NCBI RefSeq assembly: GCF_002836055.1 | Contig: NZ_PJBS01000159.1 | Span: forward strand, 1-64,000 | Direction of reading: 5' to 3' | From: Psychroflexus sp. MES1-P1E | GTDB lineage: Bacteria > Bacteroidota > Bacteroidia > Flavobacteriales > Flavobacteriaceae | Length of the DNA stretch: 64,000 nucleotides | Part shown: positions 52,272-60,385 of the stretch, one piece after another | Layout: each line of letters begins with the position of its first letter | How positions within the stretch are numbered: position 1 is the first letter of the stretch | The notes under the pieces: model-generated | The model's database searches: none | Told to the model about the DNA's origin: nothing | Seen by the model: the letters and a program-made list of their open reading frames with translations, nothing else | Program-made: the position numbers and the translations under genes

Positions 52272-54181
52272 AGGTTAAGACTATAGGTGTTATTAGATTC
52301 TAATGTTATTTTCTCGCTTTCTAGAAGTTGTTGTAACGATTTCAGTAGCGCTTCTTTGGGATATTTGATCTTTAGAGAAAGTTCTTTTGAACTTAAGTTG
52401 GATAGCTTTAATTCTTCCAAAATACAACCATTTAAGTCTTGATATTTGGAAGATAACTGTGGATTTATTTTGGTTTGACTTGCTAAACAAACAGAACATT
52501 TTCCGCAAGGTTTTAGCTCTTTTTCGCCAAAATAATTTAAAATAAAACCTTGTAAACACAGCGTCTTTTCCTCGATGTACAGCAAAACCGTTTCTGCTTT
52601 TTGAAGCTTGTTATTTTGATAATCATTTACATACTTTCTTAAAGGATTCAAAGTGTATTTATCTTCACGAGGGAGAATGAAAGTAATGCTCAAATCTTGC
52701 TTGATAAATTCTGCTGACAGGATGCCATGTTTTTTTAAAGCTTCAAGTTGGTCATAAACCTCTTTGTTATTATAACCTGTTTTCTTTTTTATGAGTTGCA
52801 TGTTTAAGGTCAACTCATTGTCAAAAACTCCTCCATAGGTTCGCAAAATAGTTCTGATTAACAAGGCAAATCGCGTGTGACTATCTATAAAGTTTATCAC
52901 GGCCTTACTGGTTACTAAAAATTTCAGTTTTGCTTTTTTCTGAAAAGATTTGTCCAAGCTGATGACACTTAGTCTGTCTAAAAGATTTAGTGTATTGTAA
53001 GTTAATATCGTATGTAGCTTATAATGAGTGCAAAACTCGTAAAAATTGAAATCGAAAACTTCATTTTCTCCCTCTCCATATGCTATTCTGAAATTGCTCA
53101 TTAAAGCTTTATAGACATTTTTTATGGCTTCGAAACTAGGAATGGTTTTGATAAACTGATTTTTGAGCCTCTGCTTGTCACTTTCGTTGAACAGGACGAT
53201 AGCTTTAGAAGGCTTTCCATCCCGACCCGCTCTTCCTGCTTCCTGATAATAACTTTCTAAACTTTCAGGCAGATGGTAATGGATCACTTGTCTTACGTTG
53301 GCTTTGTCGATTCCCATTCCAAAAGCATTGGTCGCTATCATAATAGGATAGTCTTCTTTCAACCAGTTCGCTAGTTTTTTTTGTTTGTCTGTTTGTGAAA
53401 TGCCACCATGAAAATAAGTCGAGCGGAGTCCCTTCTTATTTAAAAACTCAGATAACTCTACACAGGCAGATCGATTTCTAACATAGACAATGCTGTTTTC
53501 TGTAGCGATATTAAGTTGTGAATACAAGGCATTCATTTTATCTGCCGTAAAATCAGTAAGAAGAACAATATTAGGACGCCGAAAACTTTCCGAAATAATC
53601 GCAGGGTCTTCAAGCTCAAGTTCTGTGATGATATCTTGTTTAACTTTCTCTGTGGCAGTGGCCGTAAGAGCGATGATGGAAATACCAGGCTGTAACTCCT
53701 TCAACAAATGAATTTCTCTGTAAGCAGGTCTAAAATCGTGACCCCATTGTGAAATACAATGTGCTTCATCGACAGCTATAAAATTAACATTCATTTTTCT
53801 GATGCGCTCCCTAACCAATTCCTGCTGAAGTCTCTCTGGAGAAAGGTATAGAAATTTATAGTTGCCATAAATGCAATTATCTAGTCTTTGGTCTACCTCG
53901 ACATGGGACATGCCACTTTTAAGCAGTTGTGCTTTTATTCCTCTAGATTTTAAATTTTCAACTTGATCTTGCATTAAAGCGACCAATGGCGATATCACAA
54001 TACAAATGCCCGGTTCTACTAGTGCAGGCACTTGAAAACAGATAGACTTTCCTCCACCAGTAGGTAAAAACACACAAGTATCTTTTTGTATCAAAATAGA
54101 ATTTACCGCGAGTTCCTGTGAGGGTTTGAACTGATCATATCCCCAATAGGTCTTTAGTATATCTAGAGGAATCGGTTTCAT
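52268..54181 (-). CDS. recQ: RecQ-type ATP-dependent DNA helicase
   Basis: 637 residues, superfamily 2. Walker A GGGKSICFQVP, motif II VDEAHCISQWGHDFRP, motif III ALTATAT, motif V ATNAFGMGIDKANVRQVIH and motif VI YYQEAGRAGRDG. The RQC zinc site reads CLQGFILNYFGEKELKPCGKC, with FGE at its centre, and holds further Cys before residue 570. The HRDC domain is absent: the C-terminal end is a winged-helix-like tail (ELKLSNLSSKELSLKIKY). Unwinds DNA 3'-5' in recombination. Overlaps fmt and the ATPase gene by 4 bases each. Confidence 0.94.
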   Translation of the reverse strand: MKPIPLDILKTYWGYDQFKPSQELAVNSILIQKDTCVFLPTGGGKSICFQVPALVEPGICIVISPLVALMQDQVENLKSRGIKAQLLKSGMSHVEVDQRLDNCIYGNYKFLYLSPERLQQELVRERIRKMNVNFIAVDEAHCISQWGHDFRPAYREIHLLKELQPGISIIALTATATEKVKQDIITELELEDPAIISESFRRPNIVLLTDFTADKMNALYSQLNIATENSIVYVRNRSACVELSEFLNKKGLRSTYFHGGISQTDKQKKLANWLKEDYPIMIATNAFGMGIDKANVRQVIHYHLPESLESYYQEAGRAGRDGKPSKAIVLFNESDKQRLKNQFIKTIPSFEAIKNVYKALMSNFRIAYGEGENEVFDFNFYEFCTHYKLHTILTYNTLNLLDRLSVISLDKSFQKKAKLKFLVTSKAVINFIDSHTRFALLIRTILRTYGGVFDNELTLNMQLIKKKTGYNNKEVYDQLEALKKHGILSAEFIKQDLSITFILPREDKYTLNPLRKYVNDYQNNKLQKAETVLLYIEEKTLCLQGFILNYFGEKELKPCGKCSVCLASQTKINPQLSSKYQDLNGCILEELKLSNLSSKELSLKIKYPKEALLKSLQQLLESEKITLESNNTYSLNL

Positions 54182-54726
54182 TTGGTTTTTATGCTGTTAA
54201 GAATAAAGTCCATGCGCACATGGATTCTCGTTTTGGGTACTTCTATCAATGGATAGCCTAAGTCTCGATAAGTTTTCACTAGTGAATCTTGTAGACTCTC
54301 AGCAAGATCTAAATCTTCAAAACGCTCATTGTCTTGGGTGTAAATATCATTCCAGATGGGAAATAGAAAGACATTGTCATACACATGAGTTTTGTTTGCC
54401 TTTTGGAATTCCTTGGGATAATCCTCTTGAAAGTGATCCATATAAGCGGTCACATCGGGGATGCCCCTATCCATAAAAACATGACGCGTATCTAGAGTTT
54501 CAGCTTCTTCAAATTGCTTTATGCGCCCTTTTAAGAGCATTTCACTAAACCGCAAAGGGTCGTCCAAAAACAAATGCTCTATCCCTAACTGTCTTGCTTC
54601 CAAGGTGACTTCTCTTGATATTTCGGGGAAACAAAAATAACCTAAGTCGGACAGTGCTTCTATAACTGTAGATTTTCCAGTACTTGGGCCACCTATGAGT
54701 AAATTTTTGACGGACTTTATTTTCAT
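54178..54726 (-). CDS. Small P-loop ATPase (AAA_28 type)
   Basis: 182 residues. Walker A LLIGGPSTGKSTVIEAL; Walker B-like HVFMDRGIPDVTAYM. Similar proteins are named ATP-binding AAA_28 ATPases and are related to the NadR nucleoside-kinase group. RGIPD and the Arg-rich 40s (REVTLEARQLG) suggest a nucleotide-binding kinase rather than a motor. Substrate unknown. First gene of the ATPase-recQ-fmt operon with 4-base overlaps. Confidence 0.83.
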   Translation of the reverse strand: MKIKSVKNLLIGGPSTGKSTVIEALSDLGYFCFPEISREVTLEARQLGIEHLFLDDPLRFSEMLLKGRIKQFEEAETLDTRHVFMDRGIPDVTAYMDHFQEDYPKEFQKANKTHVYDNVFLFPIWNDIYTQDNERFEDLDLAESLQDSLVKTYRDLGYPLIEVPKTRIHVRMDFILNSIKTK

Positions 54727-54770
54727 TGGGGATTTATAAGGCTATGATTTATAAAAACGACGAATAACAG

Positions 54771-54778
54771 TATATTTG
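54771..54778 (+). promoter_or_regulatory. -7 element before the DUF493 gene
   Basis: TATATTTG (TAnnTTTG match) 15 bases before the ATG, in the 67-base gap. The corresponding -33 is not evident. Confidence 0.45.
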
Positions 54779-54793
54779 CATTAAAAAATTAAA

Positions 54794-55090
54794 ATGACAT
54801 CCGATAATTCTTCAGATGAATTTTATGCAAAGTTGCGAAAAAGACTCAAGAAAACCAGCGATTGGCCTTCTGAGTACTTGTATAAATTCATTGTCCCCTC
54901 ATCAGATCAAGCTAATTTGGATAAATTGATTTCCATTTTTGATAATCTTGGCGCTGTAATTTCGACTAAACAATCTTCAAAGGGCAAATATACCAGCGTT
55001 TCTATAAATGTTACCCTAAAATCTCCAGATATTGTCATTGAAAAATACAAACAAGTCGGAGAAGAGATTGAAAATGTGATCTCCCTTTAA
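54794..55090 (+). CDS. DUF493 (YbeD-like) family protein
   Basis: 98 residues. The fold resembles a regulatory ACT-like ferredoxin domain: WPSEYLYKFIVPSSDQANLD, FDNLGAVISTKQSSKGKYTS and VSINVTLKSPDIVIEKYKQV. The N-terminal 20 residues are charged. E. coli YbeD has the same core, function not firmly known. Begins a run of plus-strand genes with DUF4290 53 bases on. Confidence 0.85.
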   Translation: MTSDNSSDEFYAKLRKRLKKTSDWPSEYLYKFIVPSSDQANLDKLISIFDNLGAVISTKQSSKGKYTSVSINVTLKSPDIVIEKYKQVGEEIENVISL

Positions 55091-55143
55091 ATAGAAATAA
55101 AATTAAATGCTTATTTTGCATTAATATTAAAACACATAGACCA

Positions 55144-55785
55144 TTGATAACTTACTTAGAGTATAATTCCGAAAGAAACGAACTAAAGATACCAGAATAT
55201 GGAAGACATATTCAGAAAATGGTAGAATACGCCAAGACCATCGAAGATGATGAGAAGCGGAACAGAACCGCTAGAGGTATAATAGATGTGATGGGAAATA
55301 TGAACCCTCACTTAAGAGATGTTCCAGATTTTCAACATAAACTTTGGGACCAACTTTTTATCATCAGCAACTTTGAGTTGGATGTAGAGTCTCCGTTCCC
55401 TATGCCTTCCAGAGAAGAGCTATATGCTCGACCAGAACCATTGCCATATCCACAAAACTTTCCTAAATATAGATTTTATGGTAATAACATCAAACGTATG
55501 ATTGATGAAGCTATTAAAATTGAGGATGGTGAAATGAAAGATGGTTTGATGTTCAACATCGCCAATCACATGAAAAAATGCTATTTGAACTGGAATAAAG
55601 ATACCGTGTCTGATAAAATTATTTTCGATCATTTAAGGGATTTAAGTGAAGGTCAACTCGATTTGAAAAGTGACGATGAAGAGCTTAGTGATGCCAATGC
55701 TTTGGTTCGCCAAGCCAACAAGCGCTCAAAGCCACAAAAGAAAAACTTCAAGAACAACAACCACAATAGAAAACGCAAATACTAA
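55144..55785 (+). CDS. DUF4290 family protein
   Basis: 213 residues. The family opening is ITYLEYNSERNELKIPEYGR, with IQKMVEYAKTIEDDEKRNRTA and VPDFQHKLWDQLFIISNFEL later. The C-terminal 30 residues are basic (KRSKPQKKNFKNNNHNRKRK), suggesting contact with nucleic acid or the membrane. No ATG lies in frame upstream, so the start is TTG at 55144. Function unknown; conserved next to murA in Bacteroidota as far as I recall. Its stop is directly followed by the murA ATG. Confidence 0.85.
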   Translation: MITYLEYNSERNELKIPEYGRHIQKMVEYAKTIEDDEKRNRTARGIIDVMGNMNPHLRDVPDFQHKLWDQLFIISNFELDVESPFPMPSREELYARPEPLPYPQNFPKYRFYGNNIKRMIDEAIKIEDGEMKDGLMFNIANHMKKCYLNWNKDTVSDKIIFDHLRDLSEGQLDLKSDDEELSDANALVRQANKRSKPQKKNFKNNNHNRKRKY

Positions 55786-57099
55786 ATGGCAACTTTCCAA
55801 ATTGAAGGAGGACATCAACTTAAAGGTGAAATCCAACCTCAAGGGGCGAAAAATGAAGTTTTGCAGATTCTTTGTGCTGTCTTATTAACTCCAGATGAAG
55901 TCAGAATCCATAACATTCCAGATATTAGAGATGTAAATAAACTCATCGAAATACTTGGAAACTTGGGAGTGAAAATTCAGAAATTAGGCAAAGGAAGTTA
56001 TTCATTTAGGTCGGATGAGCTAAATTTGGATTACTTAGAGAGTCAAAAATTTAAGGATGAAGGCACTAGTTTAAGAGGGTCTATCATGATTGTTGGACCG
56101 CTTTTAGGCCGTTTTGGTAAAGGATATATTCCCAGACCAGGAGGCGATAAAATTGGAAGACGACGTTTAGATACTCACTTTGGTGGATTTGTAAAACTCG
56201 GTGCAAAATTTAGATACAACAGAGAAGAACGTTTTTATGGGGTAGAGGCCACAAAAGGGTTGAAGGGAGCCGACATGCTTTTGGAGGAAGCTTCGGTCAC
56301 TGGAACTGCCAATATTTTGATGGCAGCTGTTCTTGCTGAAGGTAAAACAAGTATCTACAATGCTGCTTGCGAGCCCTATATCCAGCAATTGTGCAAAATG
56401 TTGGTGTCTATGGGCGCAAAAGTTGAAGGCATTGGTTCTAATTTATTAAAAATTGAAGGTGTTGAAAGTTTATCGGGATGTACGCATCGCGTTCTCCCAG
56501 ATATGATTGAAATTGGATCTTGGATTGGTCTGGCTGCGATGACCAAGAGTGAAATCACTATCAAAAATGTGAGCTGGGACAACTTAGGTATTATCCCTGT
56601 TACTTTTAAGAAGCTAGGAATTCAATTAGAAAAAAGAGGAGACGATATTTATATTCCTGCGCATACAAATGGTTATGAAATCGCTTCATTTATAGATGGG
56701 TCCATCATGAACATTAGTGATGCGCCATGGCCAGGATTTACACCAGACTTGCTCAGTATCATTTTGGTAGTTGCCACTCAAGCTAGAGGAAGTGTTTTGA
56801 TTCATCAAAAAATGTTTGAAAGTCGACTTTTTTTCGTGGATAAATTAATTGATATGGGTGCTAAGATCATACTTTGTGATCCTCACCGGGCGACAGTTAT
56901 AGGTCACGATTTTGAGTCAGAGCTCAAAGCGACAACGATGACCAGTCCAGATATAAGAGCTGGTATTTCCCTTTTAATTGCGGCCTTGTCTGCAAAAGGC
57001 ACCTCTACTATCCACAATATAGAACAGATCGACCGAGGATATGAAGATATCGATGGGAGGCTAAAAGCTATTGGAGCAAAAATAAACCGCTACGACTAA
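55786..57099 (+). CDS. murA: UDP-N-acetylglucosamine 1-carboxyvinyltransferase with Asp at the loop-cysteine position
   Basis: 437 residues, EPSP-synthase fold. Lys22/Asn23 in QPQGAKNEVLQIL match the substrate lysine pair. The catalytic loop reads YIPRPGGDKIGRRRLD: Asp121 (codon 56146-56148) occupies the position of E. coli Cys115. The rest of the fold is intact (LLEEASVTGTANILMAA, DMIEIGSWIGLAAM, and the C-terminal DRGYEDIDGRLKAIGAKI). It makes UDP-GlcNAc-enolpyruvate, first step of peptidoglycan synthesis. The Asp enzyme class (Mycobacterium, Chlamydia) is known to be fosfomycin-insensitive. Directly downstream of DUF4290. Confidence 0.95.
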   Translation: MATFQIEGGHQLKGEIQPQGAKNEVLQILCAVLLTPDEVRIHNIPDIRDVNKLIEILGNLGVKIQKLGKGSYSFRSDELNLDYLESQKFKDEGTSLRGSIMIVGPLLGRFGKGYIPRPGGDKIGRRRLDTHFGGFVKLGAKFRYNREERFYGVEATKGLKGADMLLEEASVTGTANILMAAVLAEGKTSIYNAACEPYIQQLCKMLVSMGAKVEGIGSNLLKIEGVESLSGCTHRVLPDMIEIGSWIGLAAMTKSEITIKNVSWDNLGIIPVTFKKLGIQLEKRGDDIYIPAHTNGYEIASFIDGSIMNISDAPWPGFTPDLLSIILVVATQARGSVLIHQKMFESRLFFVDKLIDMGAKIILCDPHRATVIGHDFESELKATTMTSPDIRAGISLLIAALSAKGTSTIHNIEQIDRGYEDIDGRLKAIGAKINRYD

Positions 57100-57378
57100 A
57101 ACAGGCCTTTACCTTATCGAGGTGCTCTGGATGCCGCTTTTTTACAAATCCGTCAATTTTCAAAAGGAAGTCCTTCTGTGGTGATTCGGCTTATGGAAGC
57201 GATGATCACTATTTATAACTACACACATCACAGCATTCATAAAAAAGCAGTGAGACAGCATGCCGAGATGATCATGAAAGTAGCTGAAAACTCTTTTGAA
57301 AAAAGCCATGACTTGGAAGATATACGCAGGCGAAGTGAAGCTATTCTGGGATCGTCTGAGAATCACTATTTAATCTAA
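57100..57378 (+). pseudogene. C-terminal remnant of a DUF2254 membrane-protein gene
   Basis: From the codon after the murA stop, in the same frame, 92 codons run open to a TAA: NRPLPYRGALDAAFLQIRQF, then SKGSPSVVIRLMEAMITIYN, and late MIMKVAENSFEKSHDLEDIRRRS. The DAAFxQIRQxxxGxPxVxIRLxEA pattern plus the ending DLxDIRxR is the C-terminus of DUF2254 proteins, which are normally over 400 residues with N-terminal membrane helices. The N-terminal about three-quarters is missing. It could be translated by readthrough or a GTG at 57178, but is best called a degraded fragment. Confidence 0.7.
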
Positions 57379-57969
57379 TATAACGGGGTCTACAATTGCT
57401 TTCCTAGATTTTCTATTTGTGGCTACCCAACCAAAAGTAAAATTGAATAAAGGTCCATAACCACTAGGGACACCAAAACCATCGTAATAACCAAATCCAA
57501 ATTCTAAGGTTGTATTAAATCCCTTTTCGTTGGTTCTTTGTAACCCGTACAATAAACCATAAAAAGCAAGCGAGAAATTTTTTTGCCCATCTAGGTTGTT
57601 ACTAATTTGTAAAGGTTGCCAAAATACACTTCTTGCTGGGGCGATGTAATTAGCAGAATTACCTATTACTTTTTTATTCATATCATAGCGCGTTTTAAAA
57701 TTATGATAATACCTCACTCGAGTGTGCCAGACGAATCCAAAAGTATATCCTTCTTGGTAATAGGCGAGTCCGGGAGAAAAACTATTAGAAATACTAACAT
57801 TCTTAAATAAGCCTAATTCATATCGTATTCCTGGAACAAAGAAATTAAAGGTGACTTGGTGTCGTTCTAAGTTGGGTGTGCCATCCCAATTTTCAATAAA
57901 TTGCTGCGCTTTAGAAGGTAAACTCAAAAGGAAGAATAATCCTAAAGCGATATGGTATTTTTTATACAT
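57370..57969 (-). CDS. Predicted outer-membrane/periplasmic beta-rich protein, unknown
   Basis: 199 residues. Signal peptide MYKKYHIALGLFFLLSLPSKAQ. The body alternates polar/hydrophobic in strand-like fashion: VTFNFFVPGIRYELGLFKNV, GLAYYQEGYTFGFVWHTRVR, TTLEFGFGYYDGFGVPSGYG and PLFNFTFGWVAT, compatible with a small beta-barrel. It ends RKAIVDPVILD rather than an aromatic residue. No family recognised. Overlaps the DUF2254 remnant end by 9 bases, convergent. Confidence 0.7.
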   Translation of the reverse strand: MYKKYHIALGLFFLLSLPSKAQQFIENWDGTPNLERHQVTFNFFVPGIRYELGLFKNVSISNSFSPGLAYYQEGYTFGFVWHTRVRYYHNFKTRYDMNKKVIGNSANYIAPARSVFWQPLQISNNLDGQKNFSLAFYGLLYGLQRTNEKGFNTTLEFGFGYYDGFGVPSGYGPLFNFTFGWVATNRKSRKAIVDPVILD

Positions 57970-58440
57970 GAGTTTTTTATAAAGAGTATTTAAAAGTAAG
58001 TGAAATTGAATAATTTTTTAATTTTTTTCATAAAATAGTTAACTCTAACTTATTCATAAACTAAAAACTGAAAGAAGAGGTATATAATTATTCGTTTGGT
58101 GTTAGTCATAAGTCAACCAAATAGTCTAGAGGTCTTTGGTGAAAATTATCATCTCCCTGAAGGGACAGGATAGTTGCAAAGTCCTTTTATCACATGTTAA
58201 ACTTATTTTGAACAAAACTTCAACTATCCACAAGCACAGCGAGGTAGACCATTTTGCATGAAGTAAACAAAACACCAGAAAAATATGGATAGCATAAGTA
58301 TAAAATAGTTTATCATCTGATTATCAATGTTTTATTTTGACTTGAAATCGCTTATAAGTCTTTATAAAATTGATAAACGTTAATTAATACGGATATATTC
58401 CAAATATTAGGAATATATCCTAAATTTGTAAGAAAAGCCT
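57970..58440. other. 471-base intergenic region before umuD
   Basis: AT-rich, no ORF I can support. It has a tetraloop hairpin TCCCTGAAGGGA (58154-58165), a 9-bp inverted repeat GGATAGTTG (58168-58176) / CAACTATCC (58221-58229), and, next to umuD, the operator palindrome (58392-58421). Confidence 0.5.
58392..58429 (+). promoter_or_regulatory. umuDC promoter with 11-bp palindromic operator
   Basis: GGATATATTCC (58392-58402) and GGAATATATCC (58411-58421) are perfect inverted copies with 8 bases between. Directly after comes TAAATTTG (58422-58429), an exact TAnnTTTG -7 element, 11 bases from the umuD ATG. The palindrome occupies the -33 to -7 spacer, so a bound dimer would block RNA polymerase. 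It is unlike the E. coli LexA box (CTGT-N8-ACAG). Confidence 0.8.
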
Positions 58441-58896
58441 ATGTTACATGTGGTCCATTACCACGGGCATCCTGCCCTTGAAATTTTTCCTCCAGATCTA
58501 TCCAGAAATCTGGATTTACCCTTTGTAAACCAAGGGATTAGTGCAGGATTTCCCAGTCCTGCAGATGATTTTTTAGACATCAAAATCGATCTGAATCGGG
58601 AGTTTATTAAAAACCCTAGCTCTACTTTTTATGCTCGTGTCCGAGGACGAAGTATGGTAGGAGCGGGGCTCAACGATGGAGATCTGCTTATTATCGATAG
58701 AAGCCTAGAGCCTAAGGATGATAAAATAGCGGTGTGTTTTGTCGATGGAGAGTTTACCGTAAAGCGCATCAAAAAAGAAAAAGACACCATTTGGCTCATC
58801 CCAGAAAACAAAGAGTATCCGCCTATACAAGTTACAGCCGATAACGAGTTTGTAATTTGGGGTATGGTGACCACTGTGATTAAAAAAGTAGAGTAA
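58441..58896 (+). CDS. umuD: DNA polymerase V accessory/SOS protein UmuD
   Basis: 151 residues. Self-cleavage site Ala35-Gly36 in GISAGFPSPADD; catalytic Ser71 in YARVRGRSMVGAG and Lys108 in GEFTVKRIK. LexA/signal-peptidase fold. RecA-induced autocleavage in relatives yields UmuD', which joins UmuC in translesion polymerase. The start is a good ATG with the palindromic operator immediately upstream. The TAA overlaps the umuC ATG by 1 base. Confidence 0.95.
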   Translation: MLHVVHYHGHPALEIFPPDLSRNLDLPFVNQGISAGFPSPADDFLDIKIDLNREFIKNPSSTFYARVRGRSMVGAGLNDGDLLIIDRSLEPKDDKIAVCFVDGEFTVKRIKKEKDTIWLIPENKEYPPIQVTADNEFVIWGMVTTVIKKVE

Positions 58897-60173
58897 TGTT
58901 TGGACTAGTCGACTGCAATAATTTCTACGCGTCTTGTGAGCGTGTGTTCAATCCCAATCTGCGCGATAAGCCTGTGGTGATTTTATCTAACAATGATGGC
59001 TGTGTTATCGCGAGAAGCAATGAAGCAAAAGCTTTGGGCATTCCGATGGGTGCTCCCACCTACAAGTTTGAAAAAATATTTAAGCAGCATAACATTCAAG
59101 TCTTTTCATCCAATTATGCGCTTTACGGGGATATGAGCTCGCGGGTGATGAACATCTTAAGTAACTTTACCCCAGATCTGGAAATTTATAGTATCGATGA
59201 GTCTTTTTTAGAATTTAGCGGCTTTGGGAACTACGATATGCAGGCCTATTGTGAAAAGATAAAATATGTGGTGGAAAAAGGAACGGGAATTCCAATAAGC
59301 ATAGGCCTTGCGCCAACCAAGGCCTTAAGTAAAATTGCCAACAGAATTTCCAAAAAGTTCCCAGAACAGACCAAAGGTGTGTTTATTATGAAAGACGATG
59401 CTGCCAGAATAAAAGCTTTAAAATGGTTAAAGATAGAAGATGTATGGGGTATAGGTCGGCAGCATGCGTTACGGCTAAAAAAAAATAATATTCACACCGC
59501 TTATGCCTTTTCTGAATTACCAGATGAATGGGTGAGAAAGCAAATGAGTGTGGTAGGCTTGCGCCTTAAGAACGAACTCCAAGGTCGACGGACTCTCGAG
59601 CTGGAAACGCCTGCTCATAAAAAAGCTATAGCGACTACGCGGTCTTTCGATAAGCAGTACAAAGAGTTCGACTATATCCAAGAGCGTGTGAGTAGTTTTG
59701 CCATCAAATCGGCAGAGAAACTCCGCCGGCAGGGGAGTTGCTGCCAGATGGTCTATGTGTTTTTGAAAACCAATAAATTTCGGCAGGATCTACCACAGTA
59801 TCAAAACAGCATTGTGGTGCAGACAGGCTATCCTACAAATTCCAGTATAGATTTGATCAAGTTTGCCGTAGAAGGACTCAAAAAAATTTACCATCCCGAT
59901 TATTACTACAAAAAGGCAGGTGTGATTGTTATGGGTTTGGTTCCTGAAGACCAACGTCAGTTGGCTTTTTTTACGGCAGAGAATCCTAAACACAAGCAAT
60001 TGATGCAAAAAATAGATCGGCTGAATGGCGCCTACGGAACAGGAGCGGTGCGTTTTGGAAGTCAAGATTTAGGAAAGGTATGGAAAATGCGCAGAGAGCA
60101 TTTGTCTCAAGCCTATACGACCAATCTGGGAAGTATTATAGAAGTTAGGGTTGGTGATGAGAACAAAAGCTAA
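58896..60173 (+). CDS. umuC: Translesion DNA polymerase V catalytic subunit UmuC
   Basis: 425 residues, Y-family polymerase. Palm acidic sites: LVDCNNFYASCERVF (first Asp), SIDESFLEF (D/E pair). Finger/thumb elements: LSNNDGCVIARSNEAKALGI, GIPISIGLAPTKALSKIANR, WGIGRQHALRLKKNNI, and the little-finger region with TRSFDKQYKEFDYIQERVSS. Copies damaged templates with low fidelity. Translationally coupled to umuD. Together they form a two-gene damage-response operon. Confidence 0.96.
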   Translation: MFGLVDCNNFYASCERVFNPNLRDKPVVILSNNDGCVIARSNEAKALGIPMGAPTYKFEKIFKQHNIQVFSSNYALYGDMSSRVMNILSNFTPDLEIYSIDESFLEFSGFGNYDMQAYCEKIKYVVEKGTGIPISIGLAPTKALSKIANRISKKFPEQTKGVFIMKDDAARIKALKWLKIEDVWGIGRQHALRLKKNNIHTAYAFSELPDEWVRKQMSVVGLRLKNELQGRRTLELETPAHKKAIATTRSFDKQYKEFDYIQERVSSFAIKSAEKLRRQGSCCQMVYVFLKTNKFRQDLPQYQNSIVVQTGYPTNSSIDLIKFAVEGLKKIYHPDYYYKKAGVIVMGLVPEDQRQLAFFTAENPKHKQLMQKIDRLNGAYGTGAVRFGSQDLGKVWKMRREHLSQAYTTNLGSIIEVRVGDENKS

Positions 60174-60194
60174 CGCAAAACCTTTAGGGGTTAC

Positions 60195-60223
60195 TTCACC
60201 TTTGGCAAACGGCTAGAGGTGAA
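60195..60223 (+). terminator. Weak hairpin after umuC
   Basis: TTCACCT (60195-60201) pairs with AGGTGAA (60217-60223). No T-tract follows, so it is a weak or Rho-type candidate terminator 22 bases past the stop. Confidence 0.3.
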
Positions 60224-60349
60224 CGTAAAAGAATTAAACTAACTGGTGAAAATTTCTAAGTGGGGCAGGTATAAAATCAACCTAAAAAAGACATAGATTT
60301 CTCTATAAATTTGATATCCCGCATAGGTAGGCAACGCGCAAAAAAACCT

Positions 60350-60357
60350 TATCTTTG
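60350..60357 (+). promoter_or_regulatory. -7 element before ychF
   Basis: TATCTTTG, an exact TAnnTTTG match, 28 bases before the ychF ATG. A suitable -33 TTG is not seen at 19 bases. Confidence 0.5.
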
Positions 60358-60385
60358 CAAACTTGAAATTTGAAGACTTAATTTT

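Noticed and set aside
58392-58421. E. coli-type LexA box upstream of umuD
   Set aside because: No CTGT-N8-ACAG; the palindrome GGATATATTCC/GGAATATATCC is different in sequence and arm length.
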